Of a stretch of 41,593 nt of DNA, positions 10,316 through 21,434 are shown piece after piece. The position numbers and the translations under genes were made by a program. Position 1 is the first letter of the stretch. Each line of letters opens with the position of its first letter. Source of the stretch: Gnetum montanum (Eukaryota > Streptophyta > Gnetopsida > Gnetales > Gnetaceae); contig MNCI01037593.1 in assembly GCA_015680685.1 (NCBI GenBank), forward strand, positions 467,205 through 508,797, read 5' to 3'. The notes below the pieces were generated by a model, which was given only the letters and a program-made list of their open reading frames with translations, did not search any database and was not told the DNA's origin.

Positions 10316-10639
10316 CTAGGAGCAAGTTACTCAGAAATCTTATGCCTTAGTTACACAAAGATAATTCTATCTTTAGTAATCTCCCTAAAGGGCACCAATC
10401 CCTAGCAATTATAAATAATATTCATTCCTCTAAGAGAAGATCAAGTAGTTGTTGTATGTTAGTTAACAGGTTTTAATCTAGGAATTTTTTCAACACTTCA
10501 GTTATTTAGGAAGATCTTCTCTCATCTGCACATTCACAATGATGTGTCCCTCTTAAAATGTAAGAGGACTCTTAAATCCCTGAAGAAGATATATAGTCTG
10601 AGATAGTATTTGTATTATCTAGATGTAGTTTCTATTTAA

Positions 10640-11300
10640 GATGTTAAGATTTAAGGATTCAAACTTCAAACTTGTTATAAGTATATTATTTCCAACAATT
10701 ATTATGTCTCTTCTACTCATGAACATGGCAAATGTAGAGTAGTGATTTTTATTCATAACAAATTATAAGAGTTTATATTGATCAAGGTACTAATGATTTG
10801 GGACATTATTGTTGTCTCTGATTATAATATGCAAATGAAATTTTGGACTTTGTTTTTATCTATATTGCTTATAACTTGAATGACTAGAAATTGTTTTGGA
10901 ATTTACTTTGTTAAAACTTGCCTATAGCTAATTGAGTTATTGTTGGATATTTTAATATGACCAAGAATCCAAATGATAAAATTAGAGGACAAAAAGGAGT
11001 TTATATAATAGTGAGCTCTATTTTTGGCTGTAGATTAAGAGTAAATTAAATTTTCATGAAGTTAATCAAAATTACTTCTCTTCTAACATTTCTAATTGGT
11101 TTACTTGGAGTAATGCTAGACAAGGATATTCTTACATTTCTTCTAGGTTGAATTGTGTTTACATGCATGAGGATACTTTTATATAATTTACTACCACCAA
11201 TGGTGCTCTTGTTAAGGTAGATTATACTCACTCTCACTCTTTTAATTATCAATACATTTTCAACATATCCTTTCTTCACAATAGCTCATTTCACTCTTCA
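10640..11300 (+). pseudogene. LINE ORF2 endonuclease domain remnant
   Basis: The segment reads like the second half of an L1 apurinic-type endonuclease. GYFN at 10945-10956 stands where GDFN is usual, so a catalytic Asp is replaced by Tyr. This is followed by a NWFTWSN-like segment and SSRLNCVYM, matching the typical S-S-R-L-D-R-V-Y. Several stops and frame changes are present. The same segment recurs in LINE B (35235-35640), where GDFN is kept. Confidence 0.6.
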
Positions 11301-11539
11301 TTGATGTAAATTTGGAATTTGCATCCCAAACCTATAGAAGATGATAGTTGGATTAATTGGTGGCTAATGCTTGTACTTTCTTTCAACGTTTTTATAAACA
11401 TGTCAAGAAAATGGTGGCTTCTTGAATGGATTTGCATAATTCCGACCTTACTAAAGATATGTTCTTCTTACAAAATATAATGAATAAAGGCTAAACTATA
11501 GAGCCTTAGTTCTGAAATCTACAAATTACCAAGGAAAAT

Positions 11540-12990
11540 ATGAACATTTTAGTCATCATAAAGTTAGAGGAGCTCATCTTTGTGCTTGAATTTCTTAGCT
11601 TTGTATGGATGACCATGCTTCTAAAGATTTTTTTTTTTCATTTCTCAAAGGGAGACAACCCTTCCCAAAAATCTTGGCTATTCAAGTTGCTAGTAATATC
11701 TTCATTTCTAAAAATGAAATTTTATAAGCCTTCTTTGATTATTACTCTAATATTTTTAGCAAAGAAGATATTGACCTAGTTGCAGTTGATAATTGCTTGA
11801 AGTCATTACTTCTTTTAATCATTCCATATTTGATGATGCTTCTTTTCTTTATAAAGATGATCTTTTTAAGGCTTTGTAGCAACTCCATGAGGACAAAGCC
11901 CTTACTATGAATGGTCTCCCTATAATTTTTTTTTTTTTAAATTTGGCCTACTCTTCAAGATACAGTTTATAGCATATATAAGAAATCTCTTACAAAAGGT
12001 TCTTTTGGTATAGTTATCAATGCTAGGATTATTAAGTTACTACCAAAAATAGAAGATAGTATGTGCCTTAGTAATTGATGCCTAATTACTTTTTTAAATG
12101 TCATTTATAAAATTATAGGTAAAGCTATACCCAATAAATTAAAATCATTTCTTCCTCAACTAATTAGTAAAGAACAAACTGGTTTTCTTCAAGGCATGTA
12201 TATCTTAGATAATGTAGTTACTACTATTGAGGGCATGCATTGGGATTCTTCTATAAAAAAATAGTCATTCTTTTCAAACTTGTTTTTGCAAAAGCTTATG
12301 ACAAGCTTGATTGGTGTTTTATAAGAAGTGTCATTAAACATCATAATTTAGGTAATGTTTTTGAAAATCACATTGATATGCTTTTATCAAATGCCTCTTT
12401 AGTTATATGCATAAATGAGCCTTTTTCAAGGGTTATTAAGCTACAAATATTAGTCTAGCAAACATGCCCTTTAGCTTCTTATCTTTTTATCATGGTAGTT
12501 GATGCTCTTGGAGCTATGCTTAGAGCTCATAGTGATTCTATGAGGTTAAAGGAATTGCTCTTTTAGTAGATAAAAAGGATTTCATTTATAGCTAGTTTGC
12601 AGATGACACATTTCTTATTTTCATTGAGAATCATAATATTTTTAACACTACCTTGGATTGTATTGATATTTATTATAGAGCTTTAGGAGCTAAAATTAAT
12701 TAGGACAAAACTCAAGCTATTCATTTGAGCTTCTCTCTAAGGCCTATGTGGACAAATAATTATAACATCAAATGAGTTTATCATATATATATGTTTCCTC
12801 TTTTGGGCATTCTAATAGCATTAGTTTCTACTAGTAGCATAATGTGGTAGAAAAAGTTGAGCAAAAAGCTTTGAAATGAGTTGCCAAACCCTTATCTCTT
12901 ACAAGTAGATTTATATGCTAACCATATTTTGAGCTTTACTCATGTTTACTACTCTTCATTCATTGCTCCTAAATCATCCTTTTAGAGCAT
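11540..12990 (+). pseudogene. LINE ORF2 reverse transcriptase remnant
   Basis: Recognisable motifs in order are a linker with AAIEDDLF-like residues, ISKEQTGFLQGMYILDN (fingers, about 12163-12213), FAKAYDKLDW (12285), and FADDTFLIF (12596-12622; catalytic Asp pair kept). GAKIN, NFLWGK and similar thumb residues follow. At least ten stops and several frame changes make it non-functional. Confidence 0.7.
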
Positions 12991-12999
12991 TGAAAGAAT

Positions 13000-14269
13000 T
13001 ATCAGAAATTTTTTATGGGGCAAATAAGAATAATCACAAACTTTTCATTGAGTAGTTTGGAATATTTGTCTTTTAAGTAAGGATCACGGTGACTTGGGAA
13101 TCCTTTCTATTAAGCAAAATAATATTTTCTTGGCCTCTAAATGGATCACTCACTGTATAGAATGTAAAAAAGCTTGGAAGATTTTATATAGGAAAAATAT
13201 TTCATGTTTAGATAAATACCACAAATGGAAGTATATTCATTAAAGCAATTAGATCATCTATGGAGAATCATAGAAGGGTATAGGTTCATATCTTTTTAAA
13301 CAAATTTGGCATTGTTGGAATCAAATCAAAGCTTTTCTACAATGGAAACCTACCCATTTACGCACTTTGTTGACCACAATTTGTTGAAGCACTTTATTTG
13401 GTGGTCACCTATTTTTAAAAAGAATTTTAGCTACTTATTTGAACAATTCTCAAATAGAACAAATCATTTTACTTATTGTAACCTCTGTCATATTGGCCAA
13501 TTATTTTCAATTAGAAATGAAAATGTTACTCTTTCTTGGAAACTTGTCAAAGCTAAATAGAGGTTTCAATCATAGGATATTTCTATTTATTAGCACATTG
13601 AGCATATTCTCTCCAACTTTGGGGCACTTGAAATGCATAATAAAACTTCTTAGTACAAAGACTAGTTTTTGTGAGATGGTTCTCCTATGCATTTTCTTAG
13701 TATTTCTAAAGCTAAATCTTGGTTTCACTAGTAAGAATTTCAATATTATACTTTAAATAGAAGATGGAATGTGTAACTAGAGGATCATCATTGGAAATCA
13801 GGTTTTTATCTTATATAAAAATCAAAGATCCATCTAATGCATCAATACTTATTCTAGTCCTTAATTCATCAAGGACTTCCCATTGGACATAGGCTTCACC
13901 TCTAAGAAGTTGAATATCCTAAATGCATCATTTATTAGGTAAAGGACACTTTTATGCATGTTTTTTAGGAATGCTATTTACTTAGAAAAATTTGGAACTT
14001 GTGTTCACCTCCAAATTTTCTATCCAAATCAATTTATTGGTTTTCCATTATGCATATTTAATGATAACTATGTTAAGTGTCACCTTCAAAAGGCTTGGAA
14101 GATCCTCCTTTTCGAGATTATTTTCTTCATATGGAAATGCAAATTAGATGTTTGGTATCAAAACACAAGTTATACTAAGCTTAAATATGGTGTAAAGTGT
14201 TTCATTACCAACTTAGTTCAACTCCAATTAGGCTTTGAATACAATATCAAGTTCTTTGAAGAAGTGTAA
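13000..14269 (+). pseudogene. LINE ORF2 C-terminal region (zf-RVT type)
   Basis: The region continues the LINE ORF through KDHGDLGI (as in L1 GGLGL motifs), Trp-rich segments and a CMFFRNAIYLEKFG stretch at about 13957-14000, typical of the reverse-transcriptase-associated zinc-binding segment. Its last 103 codons are open and end FFEEV. There is no RNase H domain. Confidence 0.55.
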
Positions 14270-14498
14270 TGATAAGAACTTGATTTAGATTTATTAATAA
14301 TCATTTTGGGGGATGTGATTTTCCATTGTATTTTCTATTACAAGTGACCAGGGATTACTTTGTAACCTATGGGTGCTATTAAGGTTTTCAATTTTGTTTT
14401 TCTTATAGTTTGTGGTTCATCTTAACAACTCCTCCACACATAAGTATATAAATTTGTAGCTTAGAAGGATTTGCCTCAACCGTATGAGTATGCCATTG

Positions 14499-14999
14499 TG
14501 ATGAGTCATCAATTTGTTAGGCCCCAACGTTGGATACCCAATGTCGAAGCCTTGATGTTAGATACCTGATGTTGGCTTGAAAAAGTGATGTTGGATATCT
14601 GATGTTGTCTCTTCTAGGTTAGCCTATAAATAAAGCGTTTGGATGCCTAGATGAGATAGGATATATAATGTAGAGAAGATAGTTTTAGTTTTTAGTTTTT
14701 GACAGTCTTTTTTAGAGTCCTATTATTCCTAGTGCATGCCTACAATGTGATGTTTGTAATCATATGACACCTTTGTTCTAGTTTGATATACATGGACATG
14801 TTACATGATTGACAATAATGATCAAGATTACTTCCATCATTACAACATCCACTTAGATTATTATTGTTTTTTATTGTTAATTATTTCTGTTTCCTTTAGT
14901 TAATAGTTCCATTTATTACTATTTGCTATTTCTATCATTAAGTGAAATGCATATGCCTTAATCATGAGCATTTAAGTGTAGATACTTTATAATCTAACA
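14499..14999 (+). repeat. 5' LTR of copy 2 (about 501 bp)
   Basis: It starts TGATGAGTC, as copy 1 starts TGATGAGAC, and ends TCTAACA eleven bases before the PBS. A TATA box is at 14625. U3 carries two copies of a 21 bp unit, GATGTTRGATAYCTGATGTTG, at 14554 and 14587, in place of the palindromes of copy 1. Confidence 0.65.
14625..14632 (+). promoter_or_regulatory. TATA box of LTR, copy 2
   Basis: TATAAATA in CCTATAAATAAAGCG, at the position matching 3378 in copy 1 and 126 bp into the LTR. Confidence 0.6.
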
Positions 15000-15009
15000 A
15001 TGTATCATT

Positions 15010-15027
15010 TGGCACACCCAGTGACAT
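15010..15027 (+). other. Primer binding site of copy 2
   Basis: TGGCACACCCAGTGACAT starts ten bases after the LTR and resembles the TGGCRCRCCCRGTGGGA-type PBS of plant Tat-lineage elements, with a few changes. The priming tRNA was not identified here. Confidence 0.55.
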
Positions 15028-15184
15028 ATGCTTGTCAATCCCAAAAGTAGTATCACGAAGTCCAAGACGTATATAGATGATTAAGAGTGGATATTCATCA
15101 CACGTAGGCTAGTTTAGATCTTATTTTCCATTGTTCATTAGCTTAAGTAATTTACCTCTTTATAATCATTACATCATTAGGAGN

Positions 15185-15446
15185 TGATTTAACGTTTTCT
15201 AAAAGATATATTGTTAATACCATTACAATTATTGTGTATGATATAAGTAACATAGATAACTAGCACCATCCTTGGAAATGGTGCCAATGATGAGTGGTGA
15301 GGTATCCCTACGCTTAACCATACAAATCACAAGTGTTCATACATGATCCAGTCGAATTCTATGGATGGGACTAGCTGTAGTATCTAGATCATTATGCTCT
15401 GATTGTAGTTCATTGTCTTCCCACTTGGACTAGTGGTAGCTTTGTC
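15185..15446 (-). other. Mis-oriented contig between two Ns
   Basis: Single Ns at 15184 and 15447 bound 262 bp. Bases 15185-15374 are the exact reverse complement of 15449-15638 (190 bp). Read in reverse, the whole piece aligns with the copy 1 leader (about 3845-3990) in the same order, which shows which orientation is right. A scaffolding error is much more likely than a real hairpin. Confidence 0.85.
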
Positions 15447-15658
15447 NACTAGTCCCATCCATAGAATTCGACTGGATCATGTATGAACACTTGTGATTTG
15501 TATGGTTAAGCGTAGGGATACCTCACCACTCATCATTGGCACCATTTCCAAGGATGGTGCTAGTTATCTATGTTACTTATATCATACACAATAATTGTAA
15601 TGGTATTAACAATATATCTTTTAGAAAACGTTAAATCACACAGCATAAACCAACAACA

Positions 15659-17923
15659 ATGTTTCTCTCACACGGAAGTAACTATGCATTGTATAGTGAA
15701 CACATTCATTGGACAATTAATGAGATATATGATGAAGAAGATTGGAGTGACCAACCTTATGTAGGGGTTTCTTATGATCACAACCACCCTGATGACACTC
15801 AAACACTACATTCACCTAAGGTATACAATCTTAGAGGAGATGGCGTAGTCCCTAGATTAGTGGAGACCTCAAGGCCTAAGAACTCCTCAAAACCTAGAAA
15901 TCATGAATCAAGGAACCTTGAAGAACATCATAGAAGCCATGGCAATCCTTCGATTTTCTCATCTTCCTCTTCCCCTTCAACATCTAGTTCTACCAAAGAT
16001 GAATGTAGGTATGGGGATATGGCTCCACTAAAGGGTTGGACTAAAAATTGAAATCAAACCCAAGGGAAAAGTCAAATACATTCCCATGAACATAGAAATT
16101 TCCCTCACAACCTGTTCAATGATGATGAATCCTTGCTAGCCACTAAAAGCCTAATGTAGATCATAGAGGTAGTAAAGATATCTTGCAAGCATCACAAAAG
16201 GGGCACCTACCTAAGCTCAACATGAATAATCTTCCTAAATTTTTAGGAGGCTATGAGTTAGATCCACAACATCATTTACAATCCTTCCATGATGCTTGTG
16301 CTTTCTACAACATTGAAAGTGAATGGAAAAATTTTAAACACTTTCCTAGGACACTAATTGATAAAGCCAAAGTGTGGTATCAATCATTGAAACCAGATTT
16401 AATCTGATGATGGTTCACAATGTTAGAACTTTTCAACAAGAAATACCAAACATATGCGAGCGTATCCAACTTGAGGAGATAGATCCAAGAGTGGAAACAA
16501 GAATAACATGAAGATGCCTAGGCCATGATTTCTTCAAGGAAACTTTTCCACATCATAAATGGACTTCATAATGAAATAAGGGAAATCATTGGGTTATATG
16601 CCCGAGGGCAATTATATGAGCTCCAAGCCCATCAGATCCAAGAGCTAATTGAGTTTGTGGAAAAAGAAGAAGGAGAGATATGCAGATAGGAGAATGTCAA
16701 GAGATATCAATGGGACCCAACTCTTCAATAGAAGGGGGTCTAGATCTATGGTAAGGAGGATGAAACTACTCTTGATAAGGTGACCCCACAACAAACCTTG
16801 CTGATACAGGAGTCTATTGATGAACTAGAAGAAAAGTTTACTAGGATGTCCAAATGGATATATGAAAATGTTACAACTCTCATTAAGACATTTGAGAAGA
16901 GGATAATGCAAAATAAACCAAGTGATCATAATAAACAAAGGATACAAAACCAAGAAATAACTAGGGACAATTTTTTGCAAATGAGAAAAAGGGCTAAAGA
17001 AAATGAGCCTATAAACTCAATCATAGATGAAAATAATGGATGTGACATCTACATATATGACCATCCAAATGGCCATTTCCTAGTCATGTTGCATCTATAG
17101 GAGTATTGGGAAGTGTCTTAAACTTGAAGTTTGTGGAAAAGCACATGCTCAAGAGATTTCCTCTTCCACAAGGTAATTATAGACAATCCCACAAATGATC
17201 ATACTGTCCTAGGGGGACTTATTACCAACCTCAACATGGTCATCAACCTAGTGGTAACAACCAAAATCATGGGGTAAGCCACCACCAAATCACCCTTATC
17301 CACCAAAACCACATGAATATTATGTTCAACACCCTATTTCTCCAACTAGTTCTACATCATTTTCTTCAAATCACCACTACCACTCTCTAGAGTATGACCA
17401 ACTGATGACATCCCTTGAAGGATCACACCTTGCACCTCTTACCATCCATCCTACCCTTGATATTCTCATACTCCACCTCATTATATGTCACCACTAGCAA
17501 CACAAGAAGGTTTGATGCCATAATATCAACAAAAGAATGCCACTTGTACTACAAATGTGCATAAATATGTTGATACTAATGGGTCTGAACCACAACATAG
17601 GAAAGGTTCCTTCTAGAGGAAAGGCCATAAGCTGAAATAGACCATGCATGAACCCACCACATCATTCAAGCTATCACAATGCCAACCTAGTGGACCATCT
17701 TCTTTATTTCAACCACTATCCTCTAATCCTACACATGGGCCATCATCTAGCATTACTCCAATTCCAAATCCAAGTAATGAATCTAATAGTGTAGGGAGAC
17801 AAATAAATCCATGCATACCATATGATGATCAAGGGTGTAATTATGGGCTAGACATTTGTAATGTTAACACACCTCATACCTTAATCCATCATACATTTAA
17901 CCATCAAGTGTGTGACCAATAAT
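15659..17923 (+). pseudogene. gag of copy 2 (broken)
   Basis: The N-terminal part (15659-16051, 130 codons) is acidic then Ser-rich. After a frame change, 16183-16407 holds the capsid core: KFLGGYELDPQHHLQSF and FPRTLIDKAKVWYQSL, which fits the DP-x2-HL ... TL-x2-KA-x2-W-Y signature of plant Ty3 gag. Further open pieces are 16780-17100 (charged, helical) and 17644-17922 (Pro/Ser/Asn-rich tail like copy 1). No zinc knuckle is seen. At least four stops or frameshifts separate the pieces. No pol follows. Confidence 0.7.
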
Positions 17924-18075
17924 TTTTCTACCTAGCCACCACACCACCAATAGACACCTAGTGGCTAGGGCATGGACAGTTACCAATGTTTCATACATGC
18001 ATGGACCCTATGTATCCACTTATTAATCCTTTTCATGACCAAATGTTTAGTCATGGGAGTTACCCCTCATTCTAA

Positions 18076-19920
18076 TTTTTAGGATTCTTAAGTGTTTTTC
18101 ATATTTTTGTTTTTACAATTTTTTGTTATTTTTCTATTTCTTAATCCAATTTTTTCTATTTCTTCTAATTTTTCTATTTGCTATGTTCATTTTATTTATT
18201 ATGTAATCTCACTTGTGAATAAAATGATCATGTTGCCCATTGAGGTGAGGTTTTCTCTATGTTGTCAAGTCATAAGGAACTAATTATTTAGACATTGAGA
18301 TCATGACATCCATCCACCCATTTCATTAATAAGAGGTTCTTGCTCTAGTGATAATGATAATCTTTTCAATCATCCAACCTAATAAAAAATCCATAATCAT
18401 TTTGTCCAAATAGAAGAGTGTAGAACCAAGGTGCTCTATGAAGGGTGTGACATCAAGGGGATCTGTGAATTCTCTTTGCACACTTCTATATGTTCTATCA
18501 TGTTTCTGATGTGGTAACCATATCCTTGTAGATCTAACAAAAAATGGAAGTAAGATTAGCCTAAAATGAAACTAAATAGACTTTTTAGGGCCCCATTGGA
18601 GAGACATTTACCCATGCCTAAAGGTTGTTGGCTTTTCAGAATAAAAAAAATAAAAACAAAAACAAAAACAAAAAGCAGAAAAAAAAAGATATAACAAGTG
18701 TGCCATAATAAGCTCATCCTTTGAACAAAATGCCAGCTAGTGATGTTACTTCTCATTGCTTTGATAGTTTTATGGTTGTCCACCAACATGATGAAATAAT
18801 GTGATGTCACTGTAATGTGTGGTATGGACTTGGTTTGAATCTTGGAACAATGGAATCATGAATATTTAACCATTAATAACACATAAGGTTTTATTGTGAC
18901 AATGGTAAGACACCTCATGTCCCAATTTCTAAAATCCTTTCTACAGTTGATCTCATCTCATTGTTTGAGTGATCATAACTTGTGGTTTTATGTAACATAG
19001 AGCTATTATCTCAATTTGATGGTTTTACATGTGTGTTTTTTTTTTACAATTATGTGTTGTATTCAACCCCTTTAGTGCCTATGGACATTTTTAGGTGTGG
19101 TTACACAAGGGCATCATAGGCTAGAGCCTACTTTGGGGAGGATTCACTTGTGTAACTTTTGTGACTTGTACCTATTGGACACAACCACATCATTTTTCAC
19201 CTTCCAAGTGCTCAATTGTTATATTTTGTCATTTCCTTTATCCTATACTTGATTTTTCCATCAGCTTGATTTCAATGCCTTTTTTTATTGCTCATTCTAG
19301 TGCTTTTCACAGCAAAAACTCCACCTTATCATACTTTCAGTGCCTCAAATTGATTTTTCACTTACCCCATAATGATGGACTTAACTTCAAACTTTTCAAC
19401 CAATCACAAAGCTTCAATTTCAATGCTCAACAACTCAATTTAGTGAAAATCCATGGACCCCAATGTTGCCTACCTGATGTTGGGTCCAACGTGACATCAC
19501 ATACCCAATGTTCAGTCTCATACCTGCTATAGATATCACTCCCATGGTGTTCAAATTTCATTTTCATCATTTTCCACTAGGGGAGTTGTTCAAATTTTCT
19601 CTCGCAACTCAAGAGCTCTATGCACTTACTTTCCACTTGTAATATTTAACTCTCTTCTACTCTAATTTTTGTGTCGTTTAAACCCATCTAAACTCAGAGT
19701 GTTTAAGATAGTTGTGGGTTGGGGGGGTGGGGGTGTGTGTTTGTGGGGGGTGGTGGGGAGGGGCGGTGGGGGTGGTGCTCACATTGAAACCTTGTTCCAA
19801 TTGATGAAAATTTGTTGTTGCCTAAAAGGTATCATAAGGGTAAGAATGTTAAAAAATTTAGGTGTTGCCATGAAAAATAAATCACATTAATGCTAGAAAC
19901 CCAAATTTTTCCAACCCAAG
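18076..19920 (+). other. Conserved non-coding 3' internal region (copy 2)
   Basis: This is the counterpart of 545-2200 in copy 1, collinear over about 1.7 kb with small gaps. It includes an A-rich AAAAAC repeat (18647-18675) at the place of the purine-rich run of copy 1. Near 19450-19520 it contains CCAATGTT and GATGTTGG motifs like those in its own U3. Short ORFs here are not supported as genes. Confidence 0.6.
19714..19777 (+). other. G-rich tract, strong G-quadruplex candidate
   Basis: At least six runs of three or more Gs lie within 64 bp, separated by one to seven bases (runs of 7, 5, 6, 4, 4 and 5). The plus strand, i.e. the element's RNA, is the G-rich one. Copy 1 has a shorter run, GTGGGGGAGGGGG, at the same place (about 2079-2091). 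Confidence 0.85.
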
Positions 19921-20629
19921 GGCCCATAACCATCATTATAAGCCACACATAAGGAAAAAGGAACCAGTTGCAGAAGGGTCATAAAAGGAGATAGACACTT
20001 TTTGAACATTTTTCTTCAAAACTTTTCTAACTTTGTAGTTATATGAACTAAGAACTTAATGAACTAAGGTAACATGTAAGATATCAACTAATTAATGATA
20101 ATTATTTAAAATTTTTTAACCAATATTTTTCTATTTAGCATAACACAATCATTATTCTAGCATTTGTTGTTTTCCATCATTGATTTATATTACTACTATT
20201 ACACATGGTTGCATGGTTAGCTTAGGTGGATCCTTTTACATTTACATCATTCAACCTTCATCTTTCATTTTCATTGTTTGGGAAACAATAAGAAAATGAT
20301 GGATTTTTCTAGTTTTGCTTTAAAAATTAATCAAATGAATAATGATATGAATGCTGACATTTTGCACTTTGAATTTAACAAGGATATTTACAATCAAACA
20401 GTGCATGCCTTTACAAAGCTTAGTGCACTCACATTTTTTACTAGTATAATTTCTTTTACAATAGTTTTTCAAGATTAGTTTTGAAACTAAGATAATAGAA
20501 AATTTTGTGAAATATTAATATGTATATGATGTATTTAATTCAGTTATTTAGCCAATGAAAAGAACGTAAATTCTAAAAAGAAAAGAAAAGGCATGTTTGG
20601 ATGAGAGTATGAGTTTAAAATTTTTGATT
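19921..20629. other. Spacer between two LTR elements
   Basis: No homology to copy 1 and no supported gene. A 66-codon frame at 20278-20478 is not recognised and may be chance. The stretch contains the left flank of the 20635 insertion. Confidence 0.4.
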
Positions 20630-20634
20630 GAGAG
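20630..20634. repeat. Target site duplication, left (GAGAG)
   Basis: GAGAG directly before the 5' LTR is repeated at 29341-29345 directly after the 3' LTR. Five bases is the usual Ty3/gypsy length. Confidence 0.85.
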
Positions 20635-21144
20635 TGTAAGGTCCTATCCTTTAATAAGGATGAAAATAATTGTAAACAATGTAATTAACCTTCAAATGAA
20701 GGGGAACCTCATTATGAGGAGTTATGATTATTCATGTACCCTTTGGAAAAGGGTTTGACCTATGCCATTTAAGGTTGGGATTAAGGATCATGCTAGGCAT
20801 GGAGCTGTAGAGTTGGAATAGGTAAGTAATGGGAGATAGATGAAGCGGGACAGAAAGGGACTGATCACCCCTTTGGCAACCCAACCTAACTATTGTGGGA
20901 GTGCCAGATTACCTCTAAGGCTTAAGTGGCATAGGAAGACAACCTACAAGGTGTTACAGTACTTTCTTCTATTAATAAAATCTTTTCATTTTTCCTTGTT
21001 TTGTTCTTCAGTACCAATTATTTATTTACAAGTTAATTCATTTATTAAATATTTATAATATTTTTAGTATATTATCTAAGAAAATGATGAATGCAATAAA
21101 TCAAGTATTCATATTTTTACAACATCTAAGAATGGAATGTCACA
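20635..21144 (+). repeat. 5' LTR
   Basis: TGTAAGGTCC ... GGAATGTCACA, 510 bp, collinear with 28832-29340. Shared blocks include GGGTTTGACCTATGCCATTT and GGCATAGGAAGACAACCTA. Confidence 0.9.
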
Positions 21145-21146
21145 TT

Positions 21147-21158
21147 TGTCATCAAAGC
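21147..21158 (+). other. PBS remnant, initiator-Met type
   Basis: TGTCATCAAAGC lies two bases after the 5' LTR and matches the common plant PBS TGGTATCAGAGC at 9 of 12 positions. Confidence 0.6.
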
Positions 21159-21195
21159 AAATCATGATTCATGAATCAAAGTAGAAGAAAAACCT

Positions 21196-21222
21196 TATTT
21201 TATTATTATTATTATTATTATA
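21196..21222. repeat. (ATT)n microsatellite
   Basis: About seven uninterrupted ATT units in the leader of the element. Confidence 0.8.
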
Positions 21223-21434
21223 GAACACAAGTACATTTAAGCAAAATCATAAAATGAAGGAAAATATTATTTTATTTTATTTTGTAAACAACGAGGAGTG
21301 AGAAAAAGTACATCTAAGTAGGATATAGAAAACAAAGAATAGGGAAAAGAAGTAGAATAGGAAAAATGTAGAGAAAGCAACTGTGATTATTTGTTACAAC
21401 CAAAAAACTTAAGAAGATCTATGACTATCTTTAA

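Larger units (their letters stand above)
9830..14498 (+). mobile_element. L1-type LINE, nearly full length, decayed (LINE A)
   Basis: The order is that of plant L1 elements: an ORF1 remnant with a CCHC knuckle (10028-10069), endonuclease (GYFN at 10945), reverse transcriptase (QTGFLQG near 12175, FAKAYD at 12285, FADDT at 12596), and a C-terminal zf-RVT-like region ending at a TAA near 14267. A short 3' UTR follows up to 14498. Stops and frameshifts occur throughout, so it is inactive. No poly(A) is visible because an LTR starts at 14499. The 5' border is approximate. Two further fragments of related LINEs lie at 30900-31500 and 35215-36760. Confidence 0.75.
14499..19920 (+). mobile_element. 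Gag-only Ty3/gypsy-like LTR element, copy 2
   Basis: 5' LTR (14499-14999), PBS (15010-15027), leader, gag (15659-17923) and a conserved 3' non-coding region are in order. There is no protease, reverse transcriptase, RNase H or integrase. Gag is followed by the same non-coding sequence as in copy 1. Recognisable homology to copy 1 stops at about 19920, before the extra ORF and 3' LTR, so the right end is deleted or too diverged. The left border lies directly after the LINE A 3' UTR. Confidence 0.7.

Noticed and set aside
15185-15638. Long perfect hairpin, possible MITE or cruciform
   Set aside because: Bounded by Ns; homology to the copy 1 leader shows one arm is a flipped duplicate contig.
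19669-19890. 73-codon Gly/Trp-rich frame
   Set aside because: Produced by translating the G-rich tract; no homology and not kept in copy 1.
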